Counted from the stretch's first letter, positions 26,804 to 35,733 are shown. The stretch: DNA of 64,000 nucleotides from UBA987 sp002292105 (GCA_943846675.1 OX044357.1:1178001-1242000); one strand, 5' to 3'. Notes: generated by a model not told the origin, from the sequence alone. Made by a program: numbers and translations.

Positions 26804-28594
26804 TTAGTTCATGGCTACTTCGCCACTGTTTTCGGTTGGTTCAGTTGTGTTCTCTTCAGCTGGTGCCTCAGCAGGCGCTTCTTCAGCTTCTTCTCGAGCA
26901 AACGTTGCTTTTTGATCTGCCATCCATTTATCATACTCTGCCTGTGTTTCAACGACGATTTTGATTTTCATGTTGAAGTGAGAGTTTCCACATATCTTGT
27001 TACAGATAACGTGATAGTCAAATTCAGGGTTCTTTAATTCATCTCTACGCCCTTTAGTTGTAGTGATTGGAGTAAACGTGAATTGTGTAGGGATACCTGG
27101 AACAACGTTCATTTGCGCTCTAAATTCTTTCATTAAAGCACTGTGTATTACGTCTCTTGAACGCAACTTAAACGTAATAGGTTCGTTTACTACCAAGTGA
27201 ATCTCGTCTGAGATAATGTCATCGTTAGCAGCTGCTGTATATAATGGCGCATCTCCAGATAATGACAATTTAATTCGCTTGATCTGAGTGTTTCTTCTTC
27301 TCAATTGTAAATCGTAGAAAGAAGCTTCTTTGCCCGACTCAATTTCTTCAATGAGTTTAAGGTGATTTTTGAGATCCTTACCAACACGTCCACCTAAAGT
27401 AGATTTTAAATCTCCAAGTTTTTCAGGTAATCCGGCTTTGGCTTCTTCGTAGTATTTTAAGTCTGCCTCTAACTCGGTTAAGATTTCCTGTGCTTTGTAG
27501 GTAACGGCAACACCTAATGGATTTGATTTTTCTGAAATTAAGTTGTGACTTGAGTTACCTAACTTACCATCGGCACCAGGATAGCGCACTTGCCAAGCAA
27601 ACTGCTGTGCAAATACTTCTATTTGAGCTGTACCTTCAGCTGGCTTTTCGTTGATGTGGGTCCAAGCTTTTAACCCGCCTAAAACCAATATGGTCAACAC
27701 AACGGCTGGAATTGCAGTCCAAATAATTTCTAATCTATCGTTGTGCGGATAGTGTAACGCTTTTACACCTTTTTTCGCTCGGTACTTGAATGCAAATGTG
27801 AACAGGACGATTTGAGTAACAAAAAATACAAATCCAGTGATGATAAAGGTAATCTTCATCATTCTGTCTAGTTCCCCACCATGCGCAGAAGACGCATTTG
27901 AGAGTAATAGATATTTACTATGGATTGACAGTTCATATAAACCAGCAATCATTCCTACGATCAAGAATGCCAGCATCAAACCAGCGTTAATGTTGTTCCA
28001 AGGAATTACTTCTTTGCCAGTTAGTTTACCAACAATGTCAATTGTTTTAATGATTAGAATAATCACGACAAAAACGAGTATTGACAACCAAAACAAGACC
28101 CAATTGGTTTTATTAAATAACCCTTCGTCTAGTTTTTGTTCAACGCCTCCGCTTTCAACAACTGGAGCTGCTAAAGGGCCGTTTTCGGTATACATTAAAA
28201 TGGATTTGATTTGGTCGTCGCTCAAATCAGCAAATACATTCATGGCAGTACCATTGTATTCATTGTAAATAGCGATGGCGTCTGCATCACCTGATTGACG
28301 TAACTCGTTGTTGTTTCGAATCCACTGAATCAACCAATCCATTTCTCGTCGTTCTGTCACACCCGTTAAGGCAGGACCAGTAGAACGTCTGTTTAGTTGG
28401 TGACAAGATTGACACTTGGATTTGAACAAAGCCTCCCCTGATTTAATTGTTTCTTCCGATACAGGAAGTCCAGTGGCACTTGTTTCAATTTTTAATGCTG
28501 CAAATCCTTGCAGAGATGATAGAACGAGTAAAAATGCAAAAGCACTCGTTTTAAGAAACTGTAATCGCATACTTTTTGATGAAAAGTTTTTCAT
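26804..28594 (-). CDS. ctaC: Cytochrome c oxidase subunit II with N-terminal cytochrome c domain
   Basis: About 596 residues. Signal peptide (QFLKTSAFAFLLVLSSLQGF), then a cytochrome c domain with CQSCH near residue 61 and a Met ligand candidate in NGTAMNVFADL, four membrane helices, and the cupredoxin CuA domain with CNKICGNSHFNM near residue 531. Fused heme domains are usually C-terminal (caa3); here it is N-terminal. The CuA domain carries a roughly 80-residue charged helical insertion (around ILTELEADLKYYEEA to LQLRRRNTQIKR). The tail is Glu/Ala/Pro-rich. ATG 28594 is preferred to the in-frame GTG at 28627; a third ATG at 28570 is possible. First gene of the oxidase run. Confidence 0.95.
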   Translation of the reverse strand: MKNFSSKSMRLQFLKTSAFAFLLVLSSLQGFAALKIETSATGLPVSEETIKSGEALFKSKCQSCHQLNRRSTGPALTGVTERREMDWLIQWIRNNNELRQSGDADAIAIYNEYNGTAMNVFADLSDDQIKSILMYTENGPLAAPVVESGGVEQKLDEGLFNKTNWVLFWLSILVFVVIILIIKTIDIVGKLTGKEVIPWNNINAGLMLAFLIVGMIAGLYELSIHSKYLLLSNASSAHGGELDRMMKITFIITGFVFFVTQIVLFTFAFKYRAKKGVKALHYPHNDRLEIIWTAIPAVVLTILVLGGLKAWTHINEKPAEGTAQIEVFAQQFAWQVRYPGADGKLGNSSHNLISEKSNPLGVAVTYKAQEILTELEADLKYYEEAKAGLPEKLGDLKSTLGGRVGKDLKNHLKLIEEIESGKEASFYDLQLRRRNTQIKRIKLSLSGDAPLYTAAANDDIISDEIHLVVNEPITFKLRSRDVIHSALMKEFRAQMNVVPGIPTQFTFTPITTTKGRRDELKNPEFDYHVICNKICGNSHFNMKIKIVVETQAEYDKWMADQKATFAREEAEEAPAEAPAEENTTEPTENSGEVAMN

Positions 28595-28659
28595 TAACCT
28601 CTTATTTTCAGGGAGTTGTGTCGACACCGGAATGTCCTGTGCCTTCCCTGAAATTTTGG

Positions 28660-28693
28660 CAAAAATAAGGGGTTTTTAAAAAGAATAAAGCAA
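28660..28693 (-). promoter_or_regulatory. Promoter TTG-N23-TATTTTTG for the cytochrome oxidase run
   Basis: Minus strand: TTG at 28693-28691 and TATTTTTG at 28667-28660, 65 nt before the subunit II ATG. This would leave a leader of about 60 nt, longer than at most promoters here. Confidence 0.65.
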
Positions 28694-28974
28694 TTGTTTT
28701 CCCCAGTTATCTAGGGGCATTTATTTAGAAAGAATACAAATTAAACTGAGGCCTTGTCGAAAACAAAAAGGGAACCCTAAGATTCCCCTTTCGTAACCAA
28801 AAACTAAAACTGAAATTTAATTTACCACTATTAAACTTGTTTTGTACCTGCTATTGCAAGCACTTGTATATAGAACGCACTTGTTGAGCAAAGGTTGTAA
28901 GATTCACGTCATTAGAATGTCGTAGTTCTGACACGTATCTGAAGTGAGCCGTGTTAAGACTAAATTTTGGGGTG
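28668..28974. other. Gene-free stretch between oxidase promoter and broken barrel gene
   Basis: About 300 nt, AT-rich. Apart from the oxidase promoter at its left edge and the minus-strand terminator at 28765-28791 I see no coding frame with a plausible start, no tRNA fold and no repeat. Confidence 0.6.
28765..28791 (-). terminator. Minus-strand terminator of the barrel gene transcript
   Basis: On the minus strand AAAGGGGAA pairs with TTCCCTTT across an 8-nt loop with one mismatch or bulge, followed by a T run. It lies about 185 nt after the stop of the broken barrel gene. Confidence 0.65.
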
Positions 28975-29629
28975 TTAAGGAAGTTTTACGACGGCGCCAA
29001 ATCCAATAATATTTGGTGCACCAAGATTTAATTCAAAATTGAGTCCAATGTTTTCGGTCGGGTACACACGAGCACCAAAGGCTGTTAATCCAAAAAACGG
29101 CCGAGAAGTGATTATGTCGTCGAACAAATCAAACTTGCCAGATTCTGATTCAATGGAATTCACCCAAAATAACCAACCCAATCGAACACCGGAATACAAA
29201 TCAAAACGTTCTTTATTGCCGTAGTGCAGTTTTGGCGTAAACCCTATGCTGTTTCTTCTTAAGTTAAACTTGACCGTTTCAGTTTGAATCGATGATGACT
29301 GATCTTCATAACTAAACTCAGTAGATCCATGCCGTCGCTGGGTTGAGACAAATCCACCCAGACTCCATCGGGATGACAGCCCGTAATCAAATCCAAGAAG
29401 CAATGCGCGCCCTCCAGAAACTGAAGAATTGTTGATTTCAATGAAATTGTTGGACGTGTCCGTATCAAACACCAGACCCAATAATTAAGTTAATTGCGCC
29501 ACCGACAAGACTTGATCCAGCATGTAGATTGAATACTTTTTGATTTTTAACCGTTTGTGCAAACGACGAATAAGCACCTAAGATTGTAGTCAAGCAAATG
29601 ACAAGGCGTATGGCAAAATTCAATTGCAT
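28975..29629 (-). pseudogene. Outer-membrane protein gene with an internal frameshift
   Basis: Reading from ATG 29629 gives a good signal peptide (RLVICLTTILGAYSSFAQ) and a barrel-like start (NLHAGSSLVGGAINLI), ending at TGA 29465-29467 after 54 residues. The next frame, open from just upstream of 29481 to 28975, continues as a barrel (SVSGGRALLLGFDYGLSSRWSLGGF ... LNFELNLGAPNIIGFG). Loss of one base near 29485-29495 (TTAATTATTGGG) would join both into one protein of about 217 residues. Either a recent frameshift mutation, a sequence error, or much less likely programmed shifting. Family unknown, size typical of small porin-like barrels. Confidence 0.75.
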
Positions 29630-29669
29630 CTAACCGCAATCTACTAAAAAGCAGAATAACTTAATGTTA

Positions 29670-30503
29670 CTATTTAACCAATTCCAATGCTTGCGGAGAA
29701 ATGGTAATTAATTTTTTGCGATATAAACCACCTGCCGCTTTTTTAAAGTTCTTTTTACTCATGGCTGCGATAGCATAGATTTTTTCTGGTGGCGATTTGT
29801 CACCAATTGGCAGTGTGCCGTCATGTTTGTTGATTACATCCAGTAATTGTTGCTCAAACGCGTCAATGTTTTCAAATCCTGCTGGTTGCAGCCTAACATC
29901 AATTTTTCCGTCTTCACGAAGTTTGTGAATAAAACCAGTGGTTTTATCTCCCAAGTGTAACCGCTTAAATACTTCGTTGTCGTACAAAAGTCCTGCGTAG
30001 GTATTGTTTATTATGACGTTTGTACCCATATCCGTTCTTGGGCCAATAAGTAAACTTACTTCTTCATTGACTTCTAACGCGATATCATCTCTTTCAACAA
30101 ACTTATTGGTTTTGCAAGAAGCGACTAACCTATTCGTAAGCTCGTCTAGATATACATAAACAAGCACTTTTTTTCCGCGCGTTAGGTTTTGGTTTTGTTC
30201 TTTATAAGGAACGAGTAGCTCTTTTTCAAGACCCATTTCTAAAAACGCGCCAAAACTGGAGACATCGTTCACCATTAGCACAGCAAACTCACCAGGTAAT
30301 ACCAGTGGTTTTAAGGTGGTGGCAATAGGTCGGTCTTCAGAATCTTTGTATACAAAAACCTCAATACTATCGTCAATAGCCAGTCCTTTGGGGATGTACT
30401 TTAACGGTAATAAAATTTCATTTCCTTTTAAATCACCAAGAAACATTCCAACACTGGTGTCTCGTAAGACTGTTAAATTGTGATATTGACCTACTTCGAG
30501 CAT
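29670..30503 (-). CDS. cvfB: CvfB-like S1 RNA-binding protein
   Basis: 277-residue CvfB/YitL protein. Tandem S1-like modules (VGMFLGDLKGNEILLPLKY; VNDVSSFGAFLEMGLEKELLVPY; NNTYAGLLYDNEVFKRLHLGD with GFIHKLREDGKIDVRLQP) are followed by a C-terminal winged helix (IYAIAAMSKKNFKKAAGGLYRKKLI). This is the full domain order of the family, which acts in RNA binding and gene regulation in Firmicutes; role in this phylum unproven. Overlaps the upstream glycosyltransferase by 13 nt. Confidence 0.9.
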   Translation of the reverse strand: MLEVGQYHNLTVLRDTSVGMFLGDLKGNEILLPLKYIPKGLAIDDSIEVFVYKDSEDRPIATTLKPLVLPGEFAVLMVNDVSSFGAFLEMGLEKELLVPYKEQNQNLTRGKKVLVYVYLDELTNRLVASCKTNKFVERDDIALEVNEEVSLLIGPRTDMGTNVIINNTYAGLLYDNEVFKRLHLGDKTTGFIHKLREDGKIDVRLQPAGFENIDAFEQQLLDVINKHDGTLPIGDKSPPEKIYAIAAMSKKNFKKAAGGLYRKKLITISPQALELVK

Positions 30504-31585
30504 AAGCGCATATATAATGAATTATGTTGAACCAAAATGTTGGCGTTACTAAAGGGTTCTATTCTATTTGGGACTTGGAGGTTGAGCCCGTCAAGTGTCA
30601 TGGTGTCTTCAATCTGGCTGATTGAATAGGCAATACTTTCCGAATCTTTAGGGTCAAAATACAACGCGGCGTCGCCGGCAATTTCTTCCATGCAGCTTTT
30701 GTGGCTTGTTAAAACAGGCGTTCCAGAGACAAGACTTTCTAAAACAGGAATCCCAAATCCTTCATACAAACTAGGAAAGATACTGGCAATGGCAGATTTG
30801 TACAATCTCGGAAGATCTTGTGTTGGCACATCCACAAGTAGTTTAACGCGCGATGATAAGTTGTTTGCTGCAATAAACGAGTTTACCTCATCATAGGTGT
30901 CTCCCTTTTTGCCTGCCATAACAACAGGTAGGGATTCATTCGGTAAGGATAAAAGCGCCTTTAGCACGTTCAAGTGATTCTTTCGTTTTTCGAATTTACT
31001 AACCATCAAGATATAGGTTTCTGGAAGGTTGTACTTCTTTACCGTTTTGCTCAATTGAGATTCTCCGACTGACGAATAGAACAATGGATCACAATCTTGA
31101 TAAATTACCTCAATGGGGATTTCATCATCAGGCATAAGGTCTTGCAAATCAGCTTTGGTCTGCTTGCTGGTGGCAATGACCATATCGGCCGTACGAAGCG
31201 CATTTTCCGTTTTGCGCGCGTAAATCAAGCGGTCTAAAGTCTTGTAATATTCAGGGAATTTCATGAATATCAGATCATGAATCGTTACCACAAGTTTTGC
31301 TTTTTTTGGTCTTGAGTAAGGCAATTCTGCACTTAAACCATGGTAAACATCTAGCCCTCTTTTGTTAATGTCTTTGGATATACCCAGTTGTCGCCAAAAA
31401 AATGCCGACTTGCGTTTAGATACAATGCTGGCCGGTAAATCAAGATGTTTTGGGGCGTTTTTGTCAAACAGACTGTACTCATGCTCTGGGTATTGTGCCA
31501 TCATACCGTTCACCAAAGTGCGGGAGTAGTTTCCTAGTCCCGTGCAGTTGTGAAAATACCGTTTTGCATCATAGCCAATTCGCAT
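30491..31585 (-). CDS. Glycosyltransferase family 4 (GT-B)
   Basis: 364-residue GT-B transferase. The N-terminal half has FHNCTGLGNYSRTLVNGM and KLVVTIHDLIFMKFP; the C-terminal nucleotide-sugar site is intact (LMVSKFEKRKNHLNVLKAL, and FPSLYEGFGIPVLESLVSGTPVLTS, the EX7E motif). Likely a mannosyl- or glucosyltransferase acting at the cytoplasmic face; substrate unknown. Transcribed from a promoter box 4 nt upstream and overlapping CvfB at its end. Confidence 0.93.
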   Translation of the reverse strand: MRIGYDAKRYFHNCTGLGNYSRTLVNGMMAQYPEHEYSLFDKNAPKHLDLPASIVSKRKSAFFWRQLGISKDINKRGLDVYHGLSAELPYSRPKKAKLVVTIHDLIFMKFPEYYKTLDRLIYARKTENALRTADMVIATSKQTKADLQDLMPDDEIPIEVIYQDCDPLFYSSVGESQLSKTVKKYNLPETYILMVSKFEKRKNHLNVLKALLSLPNESLPVVMAGKKGDTYDEVNSFIAANNLSSRVKLLVDVPTQDLPRLYKSAIASIFPSLYEGFGIPVLESLVSGTPVLTSHKSCMEEIAGDAALYFDPKDSESIAYSISQIEDTMTLDGLNLQVPNRIEPFSNANILVQHNSLYMRLCSK

Positions 31586-31589
31586 GGCG

Positions 31590-31597
31590 CAAACTTA
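31590..31597 (-). promoter_or_regulatory. Promoter -7 box TAAGTTTG, 4 nt before ATG
   Basis: Minus-strand exact TAnnTTTG ending 4 nt before the glycosyltransferase ATG (31585). The upstream promoter region is made of heptamer repeat units. Confidence 0.6.
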
Positions 31598-31680
31598 GTT
31601 GATAATTGAGAATTGAAAGTTGAAAATATTGATTGATTGACTTAAGAAGTCTTGAGTCATCAGGACCTGATTCATCCATT
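31597..31680. repeat. Heptamer repeat with degenerate ACTCAGGAC-type core
   Basis: AGTTGATAATTGAGAATTGAA-type heptamers (31597-31626) followed by GAGTCATCAGGACCTGATTCAT, a diverged form of the core in the 10.2 kb blocks. It fills the gap between the glycosyltransferase start and the dapD end. Confidence 0.75.
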
Positions 31681-31704
31681 TCACTACTTTATATTCAATA
31701 CTTA

Positions 31705-32520
31705 CTACACCGCTACATCAAACTCCCGTAAAGCAGAGTTCAAGCTCGTCTTTTTGTCCGTGCTTTCTTTACGTTGTCCGATAATCAATGCCACAGGAAC
31801 TTGATATTCGCCAGCTGGGAATTTTTTCGTGCGCATGCCTGGTATAACAACTGACCTTGGTGGAACATAGCCATTGTATTCTTTAGGCTCTTCGCCGCTT
31901 ACGTCAATAATTTTGGTTGACATCGTCAACGTTACTCCTGCACCGATAACAGCTTCTGATCCTACATGGACACCTTCAACAATAATAGACCTTGATCCAA
32001 TGAAGCAGTTGTCTTCGATAATCACAGGAGCAGCTTGAACAGGTTCTAAAACCCCGCCTATACCCACTCCACCTGAGAGGTGTACGTTTTTGCCAATCTG
32101 TGCGCAGCTTCCAACAGTTGCCCATGTGTCGACCATAGAACCTGAATCAACAAATGCGCCGATGTTTACATAACTCGGCATCAAAACAACGCCAGGTGCG
32201 ATGTAACTTCCATATCGAGAAACGGCGTGTGGAACTACACGTATTCCTAATTCCTTGTAGTTCTTTTTAAGTTCCATTTTGTCATGAAACTCCATTGGCC
32301 CAGCATGACTCACTTCCATTTTTTGGATGGGGAAGTATAGTATTACCGCTTTCTTAACCCAGTCATTCACTACCCAGCCATCAGCAGATGGCGATGCACA
32401 GCGTAGTTCACCAGAATCTAAGTCGGCAATAACCGTACGGATTAATTCTTTGCTTGATTCCTCCTTGAGTAACTCTCGGTTATCCCAAATCGCTTCAATT
32501 TTTGTCTGTCTGTTATCCAT
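31705..32520 (-). CDS. dapD: 2,3,4,5-tetrahydropyridine-2,6-dicarboxylate N-succinyltransferase
   Basis: 271-residue left-handed beta-helix acyltransferase of the succinylase route to diaminopimelate and lysine, so it supplies wall peptide cross-link residue as well. Hexapeptide repeats (GVVLMPSYVNIGAFVDSGSMVDTWATVG, partial) and the DapD signature around EDNCFIGSRSIIVEGV are clear, with VVIPGMRTKKFPAGEY near the end. ATG 32520 forms an ATGGATAA overlap with the transketolase stop and is preferred over the upstream in-frame start. Confidence 0.96.
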   Translation of the reverse strand: MDNRQTKIEAIWDNRELLKEESSKELIRTVIADLDSGELRCASPSADGWVVNDWVKKAVILYFPIQKMEVSHAGPMEFHDKMELKKNYKELGIRVVPHAVSRYGSYIAPGVVLMPSYVNIGAFVDSGSMVDTWATVGSCAQIGKNVHLSGGVGIGGVLEPVQAAPVIIEDNCFIGSRSIIVEGVHVGSEAVIGAGVTLTMSTKIIDVSGEEPKEYNGYVPPRSVVIPGMRTKKFPAGEYQVPVALIIGQRKESTDKKTSLNSALREFDVAV

Positions 32521-33472
32521 TTTTACGCGCAATCACTTTTTGAACAGCATTCACAATGTCCACTGTACCTAAACCGTATTTGTCTAATAATTGTTCAGGC
32601 TTACCACTTTCTCCAAATTGATCATCAACAGCCACCATTTCCACTGGGGTAGGGGTGTTGCGTGCCAACAATTGGCATACCGAGTCACCTAATCCACCAT
32701 TCATCTGGTGTTCTTCCGCAGTAACAACACAACCCGTTTTTGAGGCAGATTTTAATATAGCAGCATCATCAAGAGGTTTAATCGTATGAATGTTTATTAA
32801 TTCCACAGATAAGCCCTGTTGTTCTAATTCATTTGCCGCTTCCATCGCTTTCCAAACCAAATGGCCTGTTGCAAAAATGGTAACATCCGTTCCTTCTTGA
32901 ATCGTCCATGCTTTTCCAATCTCAAACTTTTGATTTGGGTCAGTGAAAACTGGCCATTTTGGACGACCAAATCGAAGGTAACATGGTCCGTGATGCTCAG
33001 CTATGGCAATGGTCGCCGCCTTAGTCTGATTGTAATCACATGGGTTAATTACCACCATATTGGGTAACATTTTCATTAATCCAATGTCTTCCAAAATTTG
33101 ATGAGTGGCTCCATCTTCTCCTAAGGTCAGTCCAGCGTGCGATGCACATATCTTAACGTTTTTTTCGGAGTAGGCTACGGATTGTCGTATTTGATCATAC
33201 ACACGTCCGGTAGAAAAGTTAGCAAACGTTCCTGTAAAAGGAATCTTGCCTCCGGTTGCTAAACCTGCTGCCATTCCAATCATATTGGCTTCAGCAATAC
33301 CCGCCTGAAAAAATCGGTCTGGGAATTCGTCTTCGAATGCATTCATTTTAAGCGAACCTGTTAAGTCGGCACAAAGTGCTACAACTTCAGGGTTTGTTCT
33401 GCCTAATTCGAGCAGTCCTGCTCCGAATCCTGAGCGGGTGTCTTTTTTTTCTAAAACTTCAGTGTTGACCAT
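32513..33472 (-). CDS. Transketolase, C-terminal (pyrimidine-binding) subunit
   Basis: 319-residue half-transketolase: FFQAGIAEANMIGMAAGLA carries the conserved catalytic Glu of the pyrimidine domain, THQILEDIGLMKMLPNM follows, and the last 120 residues form the transketolase C-terminal domain (TIFATGHLVWKAMEAANEL, EEHQMNGGLGD). It needs the N-terminal subunit at 34888-35733 to work; a VWA gene is inserted between them. Overlaps dapD by 8 nt. Confidence 0.95.
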   Translation of the reverse strand: MVNTEVLEKKDTRSGFGAGLLELGRTNPEVVALCADLTGSLKMNAFEDEFPDRFFQAGIAEANMIGMAAGLATGGKIPFTGTFANFSTGRVYDQIRQSVAYSEKNVKICASHAGLTLGEDGATHQILEDIGLMKMLPNMVVINPCDYNQTKAATIAIAEHHGPCYLRFGRPKWPVFTDPNQKFEIGKAWTIQEGTDVTIFATGHLVWKAMEAANELEQQGLSVELINIHTIKPLDDAAILKSASKTGCVVTAEEHQMNGGLGDSVCQLLARNTPTPVEMVAVDDQFGESGKPEQLLDKYGLGTVDIVNAVQKVIARKNG

Positions 33473-33478
33473 TGATTA

Positions 33479-34840
33479 CTATATTTTGATGTTTGTTACC
33501 TTTCCTGAATTTATGATGAACTTCTCTTCTTTGGAGTTCTCAATATTTGTATCTGTTTTGCCGCGCAATACGAGCACGTAATTACCTGGCTGCATGGCAA
33601 TGAATTGACTGTTTCCGTCAAGGTCTATGTTGCATACCCAAGTTCTGGAGTCCCCTTTAATTTGGTAAATATCTCCCCAATATCGTGTCTTCGTTATGAG
33701 GTTGACACTCCCTGGTTGTGGGATCCTAAGATTGGTCTTTTTTGACTGAACAATCGGGATGTCGTTTTTGAAAATTCGAGGCAAACTCAGAATTTCAATA
33801 TCATATTTGCCTGTTATATATGGCTCTTTAGTGTTGAAGGATTGCACATGGACAATTTCCTTTGTTCCCGGTTTGTAAATAATTGCTTGTAAATTTTTAT
33901 ATCCAGAGACACCGCCTACATTCAATTCTAAATTCCCTTGAGGAGCGTCAAAGTCTACAGTGGTATGTTTGCCTGCAGGCACTGAAACTTGTTTTTTGAC
34001 CAACGGGGGAATGGTATGTATAATGATATCGTAGTCGTAAATTGGGTCGATATATAAAGTATCCGGGAAGCCTCTTCGATTCATTGTGTGTACATAATTG
34101 GCAATAAACTTACCTGAGTAGGCATCGACAAACGACATATTTACATTGGTTTCCAATGGCTTTCCTTCTGTGTTGTTCAGATTAACGGTAATGGTAGTGT
34201 TACTTAACGCCTGAGACACAACAATGGCCAATGTTTCTTTGAATTCCGCTTCGGTGGTGGCTTCAAAATATTTACCTACACAGTCAAATTGTTTTCTAAA
34301 ATCCTCGTTTAAACCCACGCCAATAATAAATGGCTTGAGTAATACCCCCTGTTTTTGCAAGGCTTGTGATACAGCACAAGGGTCTCCGTTGCACTCTTCG
34401 ATGCCATCGGTTATCAGAATGACAATATTTCGAGAAGTACTGTTTACGGGAAAGTCGTAAGCGGCTTGTTCTAGAGAGTAAGCGATGAGCGTTGTGCCAC
34501 TCGGTTTAATCTCGTTAAGCCGACTTTTAATTTGTTCGTGGTTGTTGGGGTTAAATCCAACTTCCAGTTTGGTGTCTTTACAGTTGTAGTCTTTTGTTGT
34601 GTATTGATGACCGTATACACGCAAGGCAATTTCTAACCCATCAATCTTTTCAAGACTATCAACCATCCGACCGAGTAGCTTCTTGGCTACTTTCATTCTC
34701 GAATCGTTGCGACCCATCTTATTCGTCATACTGAATGACGCGTCAAACAAGAATAGTATTCGAGTTTGTGGTTCTGATGTTTGACCAATGCCCTTTACAC
34801 TTAGGAGCACAGCAAAACATATTAAAATAACATGTTTCAT
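33479..34840 (-). CDS. Secreted VWA-domain protein between transketolase halves
   Basis: About 453 residues. Signal peptide (MKHVILICFAVLLSVKGIG) then a von Willebrand A domain with an intact MIDAS (FLFDASFSM; SGTTLIAYSL; LITDGIEECNGDPC) spanning about residues 25-210. The remainder is a series of beta-rich, Ig- or carboxypeptidase-regulatory-like modules (NLELNVGGVSGYKNLQAIIY; MQPGNYVLVLRGKTD). Related to surface/periplasmic VWA proteins; no known tie to transketolase. ATG 34840 starts a clean signal peptide. It lies 47 nt after the N-terminal transketolase gene and 6 nt before the C-terminal one. Confidence 0.85.
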   Translation of the reverse strand: MKHVILICFAVLLSVKGIGQTSEPQTRILFLFDASFSMTNKMGRNDSRMKVAKKLLGRMVDSLEKIDGLEIALRVYGHQYTTKDYNCKDTKLEVGFNPNNHEQIKSRLNEIKPSGTTLIAYSLEQAAYDFPVNSTSRNIVILITDGIEECNGDPCAVSQALQKQGVLLKPFIIGVGLNEDFRKQFDCVGKYFEATTEAEFKETLAIVVSQALSNTTITVNLNNTEGKPLETNVNMSFVDAYSGKFIANYVHTMNRRGFPDTLYIDPIYDYDIIIHTIPPLVKKQVSVPAGKHTTVDFDAPQGNLELNVGGVSGYKNLQAIIYKPGTKEIVHVQSFNTKEPYITGKYDIEILSLPRIFKNDIPIVQSKKTNLRIPQPGSVNLITKTRYWGDIYQIKGDSRTWVCNIDLDGNSQFIAMQPGNYVLVLRGKTDTNIENSKEEKFIINSGKVTNIKI

Positions 34841-34887
34841 ATATTGCTTATAACCTAAGACAGACATCAAATAGTGTGCTACATCAA

Positions 34888-35733
34888 CTAATAATCGCCG
34901 ATAGTTGAGATATTTTGGTCTAAAGCAGAGGCTAATTGTTCGTCATTTGGTGGTATCCCGTGCCATTTGTGAGAGCCCATCATAAAGTCAACGCCATTGC
35001 CCATTTCAGTTTTCATGATAATTACCACTGGTTTACCATTTCCACTTCTTTGTTTCGCCTCTTCAAGTCCGGCAGTTACAGAGGCTACGTCGTTTCCATC
35101 CATTTCCATTACATCCCATCCAAACGATTCAAACTTGGAATTTAACTCGTGAAAACCCATAATGTCGGTTGTAGAACCGTCTATCTGTGCTTTATTAAAA
35201 TCAACCGTGGCAATGATGTTGTCAACCTTGTTATGGCCAGCATACATTATGGCTTCCCAATTCTGACCTTCTTGCAATTCGCCATCGCCCATTAAAACGT
35301 ATACGTTTTGCGCATCTTTGTTTAGTTTTTTAGACTGTGCAATCCCTACGGCGACGGATAATCCTTGTCCTAATGATCCTGAAGCAATACGAATACCAGG
35401 CAAGCCTTCTTCCGTTGCAGGATGGCCTTGCAGTCTTGATTCTAGTTTTCTAAATGTTGCCAACTCGCTTTTGTCGAAATACCCAGCGTGTGCTAAGGTC
35501 GAATAAAAAACCGGGCTGATATGGCCGTTGCTTAAAACAAAAACGTCTTCGTTTTTGCCTTCCATATTAAAAGGTACTGCAGAATACGACATTGTGTTTT
35601 GATACAACACAGTAAAGTATTCAGCACAACCTAAAGAACCTCCTGGGTGACCTGATTGTACAGCATGCACCATGCGTACTATGTCACGTCGAACTTGTTT
35701 TACGATGTCATTTAATTCAGCTACAGTCTTCAA
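34888..35733 (-). CDS. Transketolase, N-terminal (thiamin diphosphate-binding) subunit
   Basis: 281-residue half-transketolase of the non-oxidative pentose phosphate pathway. Markers: MVHAVQSGHPGGSLGCAEY, ASGSLGQGLSVAVGIA and the ThDP/Mg motif GDGELQEGQNWEAIMYAGHNKVDN. Split transketolases of this size are known in several bacteria and archaea. TTG at 35733 is the only reasonable start; the next Met is inside the conserved core. A near-consensus -7 box (GACCTTTG, about 35751-35758) is upstream. Confidence 0.95.
   Translation of the reverse strand: MKTVAELNDIVKQVRRDIVRMVHAVQSGHPGGSLGCAEYFTVLYQNTMSYSAVPFNMEGKNEDVFVLSNGHISPVFYSTLAHAGYFDKSELATFRKLESRLQGHPATEEGLPGIRIASGSLGQGLSVAVGIAQSKKLNKDAQNVYVLMGDGELQEGQNWEAIMYAGHNKVDNIIATVDFNKAQIDGSTTDIMGFHELNSKFESFGWDVMEMDGNDVASVTAGLEEAKQRSGNGKPVVIIMKTEMGNGVDFMMGSHKWHGIPPNDEQLASALDQNISTIGDY

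Noticed and set aside
32513..35733. 1-deoxyxylulose-5-phosphate synthase or 2-oxoacid dehydrogenase E1 pair
   Set aside because: GDGELQEGQNWEA and SGHPGGSL are transketolase markers, and no E2/E3 genes are present.
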